From positions 186,001-250,000 of the forward strand of contig JAUJYZ010000838.1 of the NCBI GenBank assembly GCA_033675265.1: a stretch of 64,000 nt of DNA, in the 5' to 3' direction. Position numbers and translations under genes: made by a program. The stretch is from Actinostola sp. cb2023. Its lineage: Eukaryota; Cnidaria; Anthozoa; Actiniaria; Actinostolidae. Under the pieces are notes generated by a model. It was not told the DNA's origin and searched no databases. It saw nothing but the letters and a program-made list of their open reading frames with translations. Shown here piece by piece: positions 35,901 to 47,343 of this stretch. The number at the start of each line of letters is the position of its first letter. Within the stretch, counting starts at the first letter, position 1.

Positions 35901-38900
35901 AAGATACTATTGTAGTGAATGATCGCTGGGGGAATGACACCAGATGTAAACATGGAGAAGTTTATACTTTCAACCCTGGTGAGACACGTAATCATTATAA
36001 ATTGTCAGATAGAATCGTTTTGGTATGAGTGGGAAACCTACAGTACAGAGTTACCGGCCATTGTTTGGTGCGGCAGATTCTATTTGGTTCAACAGTGGAA
36101 TAAATTTGACATGGCCTGTCACACTACATGTATGTGACATTAGAGCAGCAACTGAGTCAGACGGTGCTCTTCCGATGTGCCGAACTAATAAAGTTTTCCC
36201 ACAATTCTCCAGTACGTTCTTCTGCACATGCTCAACTATACTTTCATTTGCATTTGTTTAAGTTCGACCAAATTAAGTTTGACGTTTGACTCAACCTGTC
36301 GAACTTAATTATTTGGGTCGACTCGAATTACAATTAGGTATGGCACATGACAGGTTCGACGTTTGACCCTAGCCTATACTAATTCCCACTAATATGCAAA
36401 AATGACTATGCCACATTCACACCAAACTGTAATGCCTATAATGTATGATTGATTTTGATGATGATGATGATCAAAGATGATGATGATGTATAGACTATAT
36501 AATTCCATTTATGCTTAAAACATTAGCTAATGATAAACGTACATATGTACAACAAACTTTTCTCCAGTCACAACATGCACATTTAAATAGTTATTATCGT
36601 GAGTGGCATTTATTTTTTTACAGCAGTAGGTTTAATATAATCACAAGGTACATTATAAGCTCAAAACATTTTCCAACTCCCCTTCAGTATTAACTTATTA
36701 AAATGACATGAGGACGTGTCTACCTCAAGGGAGGGGGTAGTGTAGCGTAGCCTACAACTGCATACAGTATTATATTACTTTATACACAACAGAGAACCAT
36801 TTAAAAATGTCAGAACCTATCCATTTATAAGACAGTGTACTTTCAAAATGTGATCCTTTTTCACAGAATATCCCGTATCTAAGCCAATCAGAGTAGTTTA
36901 TTGTAATGCTGCAATGCGGAATAATCCCGCATCTACAATGTAAACCAATCAGCGGGCTGCATAATTACAAGGTATCTATAACAATCGGAATATTCCGCAT
37001 CTAGTCCAATGAGAACAGTAAATATAATTGTATATCATTCAACACATGTATGTTATATCCATTACACGCCAATAGAAGAAACATTTTTGGCGCTAGTCCT
37101 GTTCATTTCTGTTCACATCGCAAATAATTGCTGTCGTTTGTCAGACAGTATTATTCTGTTAAAAAAATAACCGCTTTCTTAGTGAATGCGGTAAAAAAAT
37201 TACGAGAAAAAAAAAATTTGTCTGCATTTTATTATATATTTGTTTTGTTCTCTAGAAAAAAAACAAGTGATGATTTTAGTTCTGAATAGGAAAACCTTGT
37301 TGACTTTGTACTCCGTCATGTGGAACGTTGTGACTTGTTCGTCGTGTACCCGTACTTCAAAATGCTATCCTTTTTCATGGAATATTCCGCATCCAAACCA
37401 ATCATCAGGTCGCATATTATAACAAGCGGAATATCTCACATCTAGTCCAATGAAAATGCTCCATATTAGTTTGGTAGCATTTCGATCAAAATATTTCCGT
37501 TACAACGCTACTCCGTTTTTTGATAAATAACCGCTTCGTAAAATAATTGGCGAGAAAAAAACATTTCTTGTCCTCACTTCTTGAATTAATTTGTTCAGTT
37601 AGAAACAAAATATTAATTAGTGAATGAATTATTTTTATTCTGTGGAACGTTGTCCGATCACGTTCTAAGAAGATAAGTACTCCTACTCGTCTTTCGTCTG
37701 TATTCAATCATGTGGAAAGTTCATGTGACTAGATGCGGAATATTCCGATTGTTATAGATACCTTGTAATTATGCAGCCCGCTGATTGGTTTAGATGCAGG
37801 ATTATTCCGCATTGCAAACACGGATTACAATAAACTACTCTGATTGGCTGAGATGTGGGATATTCCGTGAAAAAGGATCACATTTTGAAAGTACACTTAT
37901 AAATGGATAGGTCCATTTTTAAATGGTTCTCTGTTACACATACTTTACACACACACACACATAATCTTGCCAAAGCCCCTGCCATAATATATGAAAGCCT
38001 CCTTAGATTAAGGTACTATTACATGTAGGTAGACTTTATTTCAACGGGGGTAGTCCGTCCAGCAAGGAGCCCTGGTATCCAGAGGGATGTATAGTAGGTC
38101 AGGCCACTCGCCGGGAACTTTGTGCCCTACTTTTAGTTGTGAAGAGTGGTGTGGGTTCTTTTACACCCTTCTGTTTCAATGTAATGGAGAGTGGCGGAGA
38201 GACGGGACCGCCATTTTATGTGGTCATCCGAGCCACGCGTCTAACCAGTATAATAATATAACCTTTATTTATGCATGGTAAATTCCTTCAAAAAATATAT
38301 ATATACAGTACTTTGTACTTAATATGTAATACAACTTATGGTATATTAACCCCTTAGAGTGGACAACCTTAATGACATTGACTGTATATAATAATAATAT
38401 TACTTAATCCCTTAGAGTGTAATCAGTGATTGCATTTACCTCTATCCATCAGGAGTACTTCAATCACACAAGTTTGAGGATGCAACAACAACAGACAAGG
38501 CGTCTTGGGGTTACAGAAGAAATATGAATATCGGTGATGTTCTTACTGCCAAAGAAATCCTAGAGCAAATGATAATGGCCATAAGGTATGTCTACCTGCG
38601 CGCTGTCCATTGAACTAACCAGCTCAAAACTAGAATAGCACTGTCTTTTAATTGGTCTGAAAGCTACAGTGTACATACATGACCTGGGATTTGCAACAAC
38701 AACAATAAACAAGTATTTTGAATGTCATAACTTAAGGTGCCTTTTCACTTGACATGCTCAATTATAATTTCTGTTGTGTTTTCCTCATATTTTAATTATT
38801 CCACAAAATCAAGTCGTACATGAGCAGATAGCCAACGAGGCGCTAGCCGTTTTATTAAATAGAACGATGTGCCATTTTAAAATGGAAAATGCCATTTTAA

Positions 38901-41900
38901 AATGGAAAATTCAAAGAGATTGATCTTCTTACAGGATTGTCCACTCGCTAGACCAATGAGAATACGTTTAACCTACACACTATTTTTCGGCCAGGACAGT
39001 CCTCGTTCTTATCCAATCACAAGTTGAACGTGTAAATTTTCGTATGTAATCCAGAAAATTCAAAGCGCTCTAAATAACTATTTGACGCATTGGTCAGTAC
39101 AAGGGTTAGATTCCATTGAAATGCATTTATCTTTTGAGTGAGAACACTTCAGTATATAAACAGCTTCTGTTTGCTTTTTTTCAAAGTAACATAGAATTGG
39201 GAATCAGTTCTGAATTAAATAGGCATAACATAGATGTAGACGAAATTTGGGTCGTTCCGGCTATTCGGTGTTTTCTACAGACTGATCGAGACTGAAATGA
39301 CATTGTCTGTCAACAACAGCTCTTCAATTGACAAACACTAAGCAGATGCACGACATGCTATTGGCTAAAACCCAACACTGTTCACAGATCATTCGAGTGT
39401 AATTTCACGCACTGGTGATCAATGATGCTCATTGGTCGAGGCTGAGGATAGTCCTCCAAGTTTAAACTTGTGATTGGATAAGAACGAGGACTGTCCTGGC
39501 CGAAAAATAGTGTGTAGGTTAAACGTATTCTCATTGGTCTAGCGAGTGGACAATCCTGTAAGAAGATCAATCTCTTTGAATTTTCCATTTTAAAATGGCA
39601 TTTTCCATTTTAAAATGGCACATCGTTATAGACAACCACTGGATTGTGAGAAATATAACATTTGTTTTTATTTTTATTTTGGCAAAACTGGTTTGCCATT
39701 GTTGAAAATCTCCTATTTTCTCTACTCGTGGTATATGAGCTGATAGCCTACTAGTAGAGTAGCCAATCAGCGGAGTGCTTGCTTGCTCATATCCAGTGAT
39801 TACAAGTCTATATAGTAAAGATATTTTAGATAGATCATTACATTGCAGCATCAACTGAATTGCATAATTTAGAAGGATAAAAAAAATTATAAATAAGAAA
39901 ATGAAAAGAAAAAATAATAATATATAATTTTAAAACAACTACATGTACATTCAATATTAGTATTAATAAATACTACATACCGTATTTGCTGGTGTATAAG
40001 TCGACCTTTTAACCTCTAAAATTTAGCTTGAAAAATCGACCTCGACTTATACACCGGGTATGAAAATCGATCAAAGCAGAAATGACCTAAAAACCCATTT
40101 AAATCAATAGCTTTATCTAAGATAACATCTAAATGATGTTTGTTGAGATAAATGACACATAATTTTCAAAAGAAGAAGCGTAGAAGTGTTTATTAGAACC
40201 AACGAACTTGCGACGAACTTGACACTAATCATCGGAGCCACCATGTTGTTCGCAAATCACATAACTTTGTTTAGTAGTTTCCTTTTGGTCATCACTGTAC
40301 CTTAAACCCGATGATAAACATCTTTTAAATGATGTTTGTTGGGATTATTCGCAAAAGAAGAGCCACAAACTATCGGACTTCAGACACGAGAGACATGATG
40401 AGCCGCCATTTTGTTTGTAAATCACATGACTTTGTTTAGTAGTTTCCAGTCCATATTAACCGTCAAGAAGTTCAACATCAATACCAGAGCGATAGAGTTA
40501 GCGAGGTATTCAGGCCAACGCGGGCAAGGGGTGAAGCAATTTTAAAGTGTGGGGTGGAAATAGAAGAAAAGACAAAGGGGAACAAATTTGAAAAATTAAT
40601 AAAGGCAAATGAGTGTGGTAGTGCAGTGTGTTAGTATAGAATGATAGAGAGCGAGACAAATTATTTTTGATAATGGACTGGTTAATCCAGGGGGATTGCG
40701 TTGGCAGTGTACAGTCAGAGTTTGTGTGAGGATATACTTGGGATGAGGAGAGGGATAGGTGAAAGGGGGCCAGGGACAGAGGCGACGGGAGAAGGAAAGT
40801 TTTAAACTGCTGGGGATGATGTTAGAAAGGGGCTAGAGACAGTAAGGAAAGAGGGACAATAAAGACAAGGGTGACGCCCACAGAGGGAGGGCAGAGGTTC
40901 ATGGAAAAATGAGAAATGGATGAGAGTGTAAATTTATAGGAGGGGGAGAGCTGGGATGCGGGAGAAAAGCGAATGGATGAGGGCATGGATTTATGGGTGG
41001 GCGCTAGGGGGAGAGGACTGGGGAGAGAATGTCGATAAGGAGGGCGTGAGTTCCACACTTCAGGGGAGAGAAAGCTGGAATAGAAGGTTGGGACATGGGA
41101 CAAAGGGAGGAACGAGGGGCGAAGGGTGGTAGGTAGAGTGAATGTGAGGGTTAGAGCTGGAGGGAGCGAAAGGAACGAAAGCAAAGTGAAGGAAAGGTGC
41201 AACACAACACGGGATGAATGAATTAAAAGGAAGAGGATTAAAGAGGGTGAGATGAATAGGACAAAGAAAAAGGAAGTAGAATGTTTGTAGAAAAACTAGA
41301 GTGACAAGTAGAGAGAGAGATGATAGAAATAAGCTAGAGAGAAAGAAGAGGGAAGTAGAATGTATGTAGAAAAACTAGAGTGACAAGTAGAGAAAGAAAT
41401 GATAGAAATAAGCTAGAGAGAAAGAAGAACAAAGTGGGATGTATGTAGATATGTGGGGGGGGGGGGGGGGGGGGGATCGAGAAATGGATGTTAAAAAAAT
41501 GAGAGAAAGAAGAAAGGAGTAGAATGCATGTACAGTGGAATACATGGGAATACAGGAGAATACATGGGAATACAGGGGAATACAGGGGATTATCCTATAC
41601 ATATTACATCTCAGCCAATCAGAGCTCACCATTTCTATGAAATCCATTTCTATGAAATACAGAGTGGTATTTCATAGTTTGTATTAGCCAATGAAAATGT
41701 TGTAAATTTTTCCCTCTTTTTTCTTCCACTGGACGCGCTCGCGTCGTGTCACTTGCTTGTTGCTTTTGTCCCGGACAACGATATTTGGAATAGGTGTATA
41801 CAAATATGTACTCTCTCACTTTCACCCTGTATATATTTGTACATATTTTTACCATTTTTATTATTTTTTATTTTTTATTACTAATGAAGACAGAAGGTCG

Positions 41901-44900
41901 AAACGTTTAGTAAAGTTTTCAGGACATTAGAAGTTGCCTGCCTTCTTTTATATACTTTATAAATAGGTATGTGCCGCCCTTTAGGGTATGGTTTTTGAAC
42001 CTCCAGATCCTTAAATTGGGTACCATATTTTGCTTTTTCACTATCAAATAGTAAGTTGGGCCAAGTAGGGCTAAGTATGGTCAAGTAGGGCTAAGAATGG
42101 CCAAGTGAGGCAAAGTATACATAAGTATAGCTAAGTAGGGCTAAATATGGTCAAGTAGGGTAAAGTATAGCTAAGTATAGCTAAGTAGGGCAAAGGATGG
42201 CCAAGTAGGGCTAAGTATGGTCAAGTAGGGCAAAGTATAGCTAAGTATATCTAAGTAGGGCAAAGGATGGCCAAGTAGGGATAAGTATGGTCAAGTAGGG
42301 CAAAGTATAGGTAAGTAGGGCCAAGTAGGGCTAAGTATGGCAAAGTATGGCAAAGCATAAGTAAGTAGGGCCAAGTAGGGCTAAGTATGGCAAAGGATAA
42401 GTAAGTATGGCCAAGTAGGGCTAAGCATGGTAAAGTAGGGCAAAGTATAAGTAAGTAGGGCCAAGTATAGCTAAGTAGGGCTAAGTATGGTCAAGTAGGG
42501 CAAAGTATAAGTAAGTAGGGCCAAGTAGGGGTAAGTATGGTCAAGTAGGGCAAAGTATAGGTAAGTATATTTAAGTAGGGCAAAGGATGGCCAAGTAGGG
42601 GTAAGTATGGTCAAGTAGGGCAAAGTATAGGTAAGTATATCTAAGTAGGGCAAAGGATGGCCAAGTAGGGGTAAGTATGGTCAAGCAGGGCAAAGTATAG
42701 GTAAGTAGCGCCAAGTAGGGCTAAGTATGGTAAAGTATGGCAAAGGATAGGTAAGTAGGGCTAAGTATGGCAAAGTAAGGCAAAGCATAAGTAAGTAGGG
42801 CCAAGTAGGGCTAAGTATGGCAAAGTATGGCAAAGGATAAGTAAGTATGGCCAAGTAGGGCTAAGCATGGTAAAGTAGAGCAAAGTATAAGTAAGTATGG
42901 CCAAGTATAGCTAAGTAGGGCTAAGTATGGTCAAGTAGGGCAAAGTGTAAGTAAGTAGGGCCAAGTAGGGCTAAGTATGGTCAAGTGAGGCAAAGTATAC
43001 ATAAGTATAGCTAAGTAGGGTAAAGTATAGGTAAATATAGCTAAGTAGGGCTAAGTAGGGCCAAGTAGGGCTAAGTATGGTAAAGTATGGCAAAGGATAG
43101 GTAAGTAGGGCCAAGTAGGGCTAAGTATGGTAAAGTATGGCAAAGGATAGGTAAGTAGGGCCAAGTAGGGCTAAGTATGGCAAAGTATGGCAAAGCATAA
43201 GTAAGTAGGGCCAAGTAGGGCTAAGCATGGTAAAGTAGGGCAAAGTATAAGTAAGTATGGCCAAGTATAGCTAAGTAGGGCTAAGTATGGTCAAGTAGGG
43301 CAAAGTATAAGTAAGTAGGGCCAAGTAGGGGTAAGTATGGTCAAGTAGGGCAAAGTGTAGGTAAGTATATCTAAGTAGGGCAAAGGATGGCCAAGTAGGG
43401 GTAAGTATGGTCAAGCAGGGCAAAGTATAGGTAAGTATATCTAAGTAGGGCAAAGGATGGCCAAGTAGGGGTAAGTATGGTCAAGTAGGGCAAAGTATAA
43501 GTAAGTAGGGCAAAGTATGGCAAAGTATGGCAAGTATAAGTAAGTAGGGCCAAGTATAGCTAAGTAGGGCAAAGGATGGCCAAGTAGGGCAAAGTATAAG
43601 TAAGTAGGGCTAAGGACGGTAAAGTAGTGCAAAGTATACGTAAGTATAGCTAAGTAGGGCAAAGTATAAGTAAGTAGAGGTAAGTATGGACTAGTAGGGC
43701 AGAGTATGCGTAAGTAGAGTTAAGTAGGGACAAGTAAGGAAAAGTATACATGAGGATGACCAAGTAGGATAAGTATACACAAGTATGGCTATATATAGGT
43801 AAGGATAGCCAAGTAATGAACCATGAAGTACATACCTTTGAGAAGATGAGTGAGCAATTCCTGTATTTAACGAATCGTACAAGATCGTGCGGAAATGTCC
43901 GACTTTTTGGGGGCTTTTGCATCTAACTTCGAATAGATTTGACATCAAAATATACTTGATGCTCTTAAAAAAGTAAGGTCGACTTATACAAAGAATATAT
44001 GATAAAATCAGGAATTTTGACCTCCTTTTAGAGGGTCGACTTATATACACCGAGTCGACTTATACACCGGCAAATACGGTATTAATTTTATAAATACTAA
44101 CTTTTTAGTTTAAAATCCTGCACATGGATGGTAAATTTAAGGAATGTGTGATTTATTCTAAGATTAATTATATTATCTATCATGAAGTCCTTATTCTTTT
44201 CTGCAGTTGTGGTGGTAATTTTCTTCTGAATGTTGGTCCTACCCATGATGGTCGTATTGATGTAGTGTTTCAAGAGCGTTTACTGCAAATTGGAGAGTGG
44301 CTTGCTGTTAATGGAGAGGCCATCTATAAATCTAAACCATGGAGAGCACAAAATGATACAACGAGCCCTAGCAATGTCTGGTAGGTGTTTATTGTACATG
44401 TATTTTCCTATGTTACAAGATGTTGTTCTGCATCCTTCCCGTTGCAGCCAGCAACTAAATTACGAAGGATGCAGCTCAACATGGTCAAGTCAAAGGCATA
44501 TAAAGGCACACTATGCTAGTATATGATTCTCAGTACTTCAGTTTCATGCTGTTGAAATCACTGTATTCCTTGACAAAAGATTATTTTAATCAGGGTTTTC
44601 CTCTATCAAACCAGTGTACAAAATAATACCAATGATCTAGATCTTTACAATTACTATAAAACCTCTTGATAATACCTGTATAGTACATGAATAGGCCATT
44701 TGCACAATGGTGTGTGTGGCTTGACCTACTGGTGATCCTAAATATAGGGCTAACCTCAGGATCCACCTTTTCATGTACTTACTAAGAGTAGTGTACGTAG
44801 TTCCCGGTGTGTGTGGCTTGACCTACTGGTGATCCTAAATATAGGGCTAACCTCAGGATCCACCTTTTCATGTACTTACTACTTACTAAGAGTAGGATCC

Positions 44901-47163
44901 ACGTAAGTTAGGATCCCATGTACTTACTAAGTGTTCCCGGTGTGTGTGGCTTGACCTACTGGTGATCCTAAATATAGGGCTAACCTCAGGATCCACCTTT
45001 TCAAGTACTTACTAAGAGTAGGGCACGTAGTTCCCGGTGTGTGTGGCTTGACCTACTGGTGATCCTAAATATAGGGCTAACCTCAGGATCCACCTTTTCA
45101 TGTACTTACTAAGAGTAGGGCACGTAGTTCCCGGTGTGTGTGGCCTGACCTACTGGTGATCCTAAATATAGGGCTAACCTCAGGATCCACCTTTTCATGT
45201 ACTTACTAAGAGTAGGGCACGTAGTTCCCGGTGTGTGTGGCCTGACCTACTGGTGATCCTAAATATAGGGCTAACCTCAGGATCCACCTTTTCATGTACT
45301 TACTAAGAGTAGGGCACGTAGTTTCCCGGTGTGTGTGGCCTGACCTACTGGTGATCCTAAATATAGGGCTAACCTCAGGATCCACCTTTTCAAGTACTTA
45401 CTAAGAGTAGGGCACGAAGTTCCCGGTGTGGGTGGCTTGACCTACTGGTGATCCTAAATATAGGGCTAACCTCAGGATCCACCTTTTCATGTACTTACTA
45501 AGAGTAGGGACACGTAGTTCCCGGTGTGTGTGGCTTGACCTACTGGTGATCCTAAATATAGGGCTAACCTTAGGATCCACCTTTTCATGTACTTACTAAG
45601 AGTAGGGCACGTAGTTCCCGGTGTGTGTGGCCTGACCTACTGGTGATCCTAAATATAGGGCTAACCTCAGGATCCACCTTTTCAAGTACTTACTAAGAGT
45701 AGGGCACGAAGTTCCCGGTGTGGGTGGCTTGACCTACTGGTGATCCTAAATATAGGGCTAACCTCAGGATCCACCTTTTCAAGTACTTACTAATATAGTA
45801 GGGTACGTAGTTCCTAAGAGTAGGGCACGAAGTGTGTGTGGCCTGACCTACTGGTGAACCTAAATATAGGGCTAACCTCAGGATCCACCTTTTCATGTAC
45901 TTACTAAGAGTAGGGCACGTAGTTCCCGGTGTGTGTGGCTTGACCTACTGGTGATCCTAAATATAGGGCTAACCTCAGGATCCACCTTTTCAAGTACTTA
46001 CTAAGAGTAGGACACGTAGTTCCCGGTGTGTGTGGCCTGACCTACTGGTGATCCTAAATATAGGGCTAACCTCAGGATCCACCTTTTCAAGTACTTACTA
46101 AGAGTAGGACACGTAGTTCCCGGTGTGTGTGGCCTGACCTACTGGTGATCCTAAATATAGGGCTAACCTCAGGATCCACCTTTTCAAGTACTTACTAAGA
46201 GTAGGGCACGTAGTTCCCGGTGTGTGTGGCCTGACCTACTGGTGATCCTAAATATAGGGCTAACCTCAGGATCCACCTTTTCATGTACTTACTAAGAGTA
46301 GGGCACGTAGTTCCCGGTGTGTGTGGCCTGACCTACTGGTGATCCTAAATATAGGGCTAACCTCAGGATCCACCTTTTCATGTACTTACTAGAGAGTAGG
46401 AACACGTAGTTCCCGGTATTCCAAATATCGTGTCCGGGCCGAAAGTGGCTTGACCTACTGGTGATCCTAAATATAGGGCTAACCTCAGGATCCACCTTTT
46501 CAAGTACTTACTAAGGGTGCGTTCTATTGACCTTATTCCAGAATAGGAATACACAGAATAACATCCAGGAAAATTCGCTGTCACGCAGCTACTGTCTATA
46601 AGTTACGACCATCTTTTCTAAACCCTGTTTTAATTTGTATTGTTACTCGATCATGACCAAACTCTCTAGTAATTAAAAGGTCCTGTAAGCGACCATATGG
46701 CTATGACCACTTTTGGTAATTACCAACTTGTCATTCCTTTGTTTTTAAGCTCTTTTGAGTGACCACTCAAAGTCTGATTATTATTAGTCAACACTTGAGG
46801 GAATAAAATTCTCAATAAGAACGAAAATTCCCAAAGCCCAAAGCATTCTGGAAGTTGTAGTCAAATAACATCGTGATAATCACCTAATTATTGTTATTGC
46901 ATTGCACTACCAGGTACACCAGCAAACCCAAGGAGCTTGCTGTCTATGCGATAACCTTTCAGTGGCCAACTGATTCTGTTCTCAAGCTTGTTTCACCAGT
47001 AACCACTCGAGATACAACGGTGTCACTTGTTGGATATGAAGGAGAAATGTCTTGGCACACAGCTGGCAAACCACATGGGATTATCATTGAAATTCCTCCT
47101 ATTCCTGAATCCTTAATGCCTTGTAAATGGGTCTGGGTTTTTAAGCTGACACATGTGAATTGA
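29969..47163 (+). CDS. FUCA1: Alpha-L-fucosidase B (GH29), complete tandem paralogue
   Basis: Same enzyme as copy A. Exons: 29969-30345, 33648-33754, 34217-34347, 34774-34907, 35893-35978, 38453-38585, 44207-44380, 46914-47163; identical intron positions and phases, 463 residues. Exons 1 and 2 match A base for base and exon 8 differs by one base (Asp to Val). Exon 3 swaps Asp-Asn-Gly to Lys-Asn-Gly. Exon 5 lacks 12 bases, turning [10 protein letters not shown] into VYTFNP, in frame. Exon 6 is most divergent, and exon 7 gains one codon. The WTDGDW nucleophile, HHDGF, HWGVYS and signal peptide are kept, so activity is expected; loss of the Cys could alter a disulfide. Introns are much longer than in A, mainly through insertions. 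Confidence 0.96.
30357..31928 (-). repeat. Inverted long-range duplication, copy 2
   Basis: Reverse-complement partner of 1670-2911, in fucosidase B intron 1, beginning within about 12 bases of the exon 1 donor. It is about 330 bp longer in its unique parts but lacks the 265-bp insertion at 2523. Minus-strand open frames at 31226-31477 and 31760-32002 share peptide segments with copy 1 but belong to no gene I recognise. Confidence 0.75.
32422..32538. mobile_element. Foldback element AAAATCCATCGTTTTC
   Basis: 117 bp; arms of about 47 bases ending GAAAATGCATTGGATG and complement, about 20 bases apart. The rest of 31930-33640 shows no feature beyond TACATGTA-rich DNA and two phrases close to the CACAGG-family terminus (about 32760 and 32785). 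Confidence 0.8.
34550..34695. repeat. ATC/ACC trinucleotide tract
   Basis: Imperfect CATCATCACC and ACAACACC repeats in fucosidase B intron 3. Ser-, Pro- or Met/Val-rich frames over it are repeat artefacts. It is absent from the paralogous intron. Confidence 0.85.
34989..35270. mobile_element. MITE, GAGTGCACACCATAT family
   Basis: TA-flanked, with ends GAGTGCACACCATATATCGG and CAGATATATGGCATACACTC. Longer relative of 5920-6062, in fucosidase B intron 4. Confidence 0.75.
36788..37935. mobile_element. Long-TIR element AACAGAGAACCATTT, 1.15 kb
   Basis: Terminal inverted repeats of about 230 bp. Each arm carries AATATTCCGCAT-type palindromes and several CCAATCAG/CCAATGAG words; a further pair lies in the centre near 37380-37450. 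No transposase. In fucosidase B intron 5. CCAAT repetition could give promoter-like activity, which is untested. Confidence 0.85.
38025..38245 (+). repeat. Dispersed SINE-like repeat
   Basis: Phrases such as GGGAACTTTGTGCCCTACTT, GTGGTGTGGGTTCTTTTACA and GACGGGACC..CATCCGAG..TCTAACC are ones I recall from a widespread marine-invertebrate interspersed repeat. Boundaries approximate. In fucosidase B intron 5. Confidence 0.45.
38863..39627. mobile_element. Long-TIR element AACGATGTGCCATTTT, 765 bp
   Basis: Arms of about 170 bp, with CCATTTTAAAATGG palindromes repeated twice at each end and a CCAATGAGAATACG word in each. In fucosidase B intron 6. No coding capacity. Confidence 0.85.
41881..41903 (+). 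ncRNA. Degenerate hammerhead-like core
   Basis: CTAATGA, stem GAC/GTC with loop AGAAG, then GAAACG. Compared with the CUGAUGA core, the invariant G is A, so it is probably inactive. The arrangement is otherwise that of Penelope terminal hammerheads. No GIY-YIG frame is adjacent. Confidence 0.3.
42055..43820. repeat. Decamer minisatellite AAGTAGGGCT
   Basis: About 175 copies of a 10-bp unit (AAGTAGGGCT, AAGTATGGTC, AAGTAGGGCA, AAGTATAGGT), arranged in longer recurring groups. Minus-strand Tyr-Leu-Pro-rich frames are repeat artefacts. It lies inside the 39977-44082 element. Confidence 0.95.
44706..46515. repeat. 96-bp tandem array, about 18 units
   Basis: Units contain GACCTACTGGTGATCCTAAA, TATAGGGCTAACCTCAGGAT and TACTTACTAAGAGTAGGGCA, and are highly homogeneous with a few longer variant units (near 44880, 45790 and 46400). 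Located in fucosidase B intron 7; absent from gene A intron 7. Confidence 0.95.
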
Positions 47164-47196
47164 TGTGTGACTTATTTGACCTTCATTTTGCTGTAG

Positions 47197-47343
47197 TAGA
47201 GTGGTTTTCATAAACCCATGAAATACACTTTAGCGTATTTATAGCACCACTTCACTCTAATTCTTTTGTTTTCTATTGTGTTTATCTGACTATTACACTC
47301 TAATTAGTACACTTTGTTTCACGGGTTAATGAAAACCACTCTA
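47197..47343. mobile_element. MITE TAGAGTGGTTTTCAT
   Basis: 147 bp; ends TAGAGTGGTTTTCATAAACC and GGTTAATGAAAACCACTCTA, starting 34 bases after the fucosidase B stop. The following intergenic DNA to 49117 has one other element (48294) and otherwise AT-rich sequence. Confidence 0.85.

Larger units (their letters stand above)
39977..44082. mobile_element. 4.1 kb non-autonomous TIR element with internal minisatellite
   Basis: Ends ATACCGTATTTGCTGGTG and CACCGGCAAATACGGTAT, with TA target site and subterminal TATAAGTCGAC repeats on both sides. It contains a purine-rich tract (about 40540-41580), a poly-G run, a hammerhead-like motif (41881) and a decamer array (42055-43820). No transposase frame. 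It fills most of fucosidase B intron 6. The terminal pattern is related to the 765-bp element in gene A, so one family has hit both paralogues. Confidence 0.8.

Noticed and set aside
40822..41205. 127-codon minus ORF rich in Ser, Leu and Pro
   Set aside because: Complement of a purine-rich tract inside the 4.1 kb element; low complexity, no domain.
42471..43922. Tyr-Leu-Pro-rich minus ORFs
   Set aside because: Decamer minisatellite artefacts.
44706..46515. CRISPR-like regular repeats
   Set aside because: Units are contiguous 96-bp tandem repeats without unique spacers, in an animal intron.
12865..47163. Bacterial origin of the GH29 genes
   Set aside because: Eight conserved introns, signal peptide and human-like length and motifs show normal animal genes.
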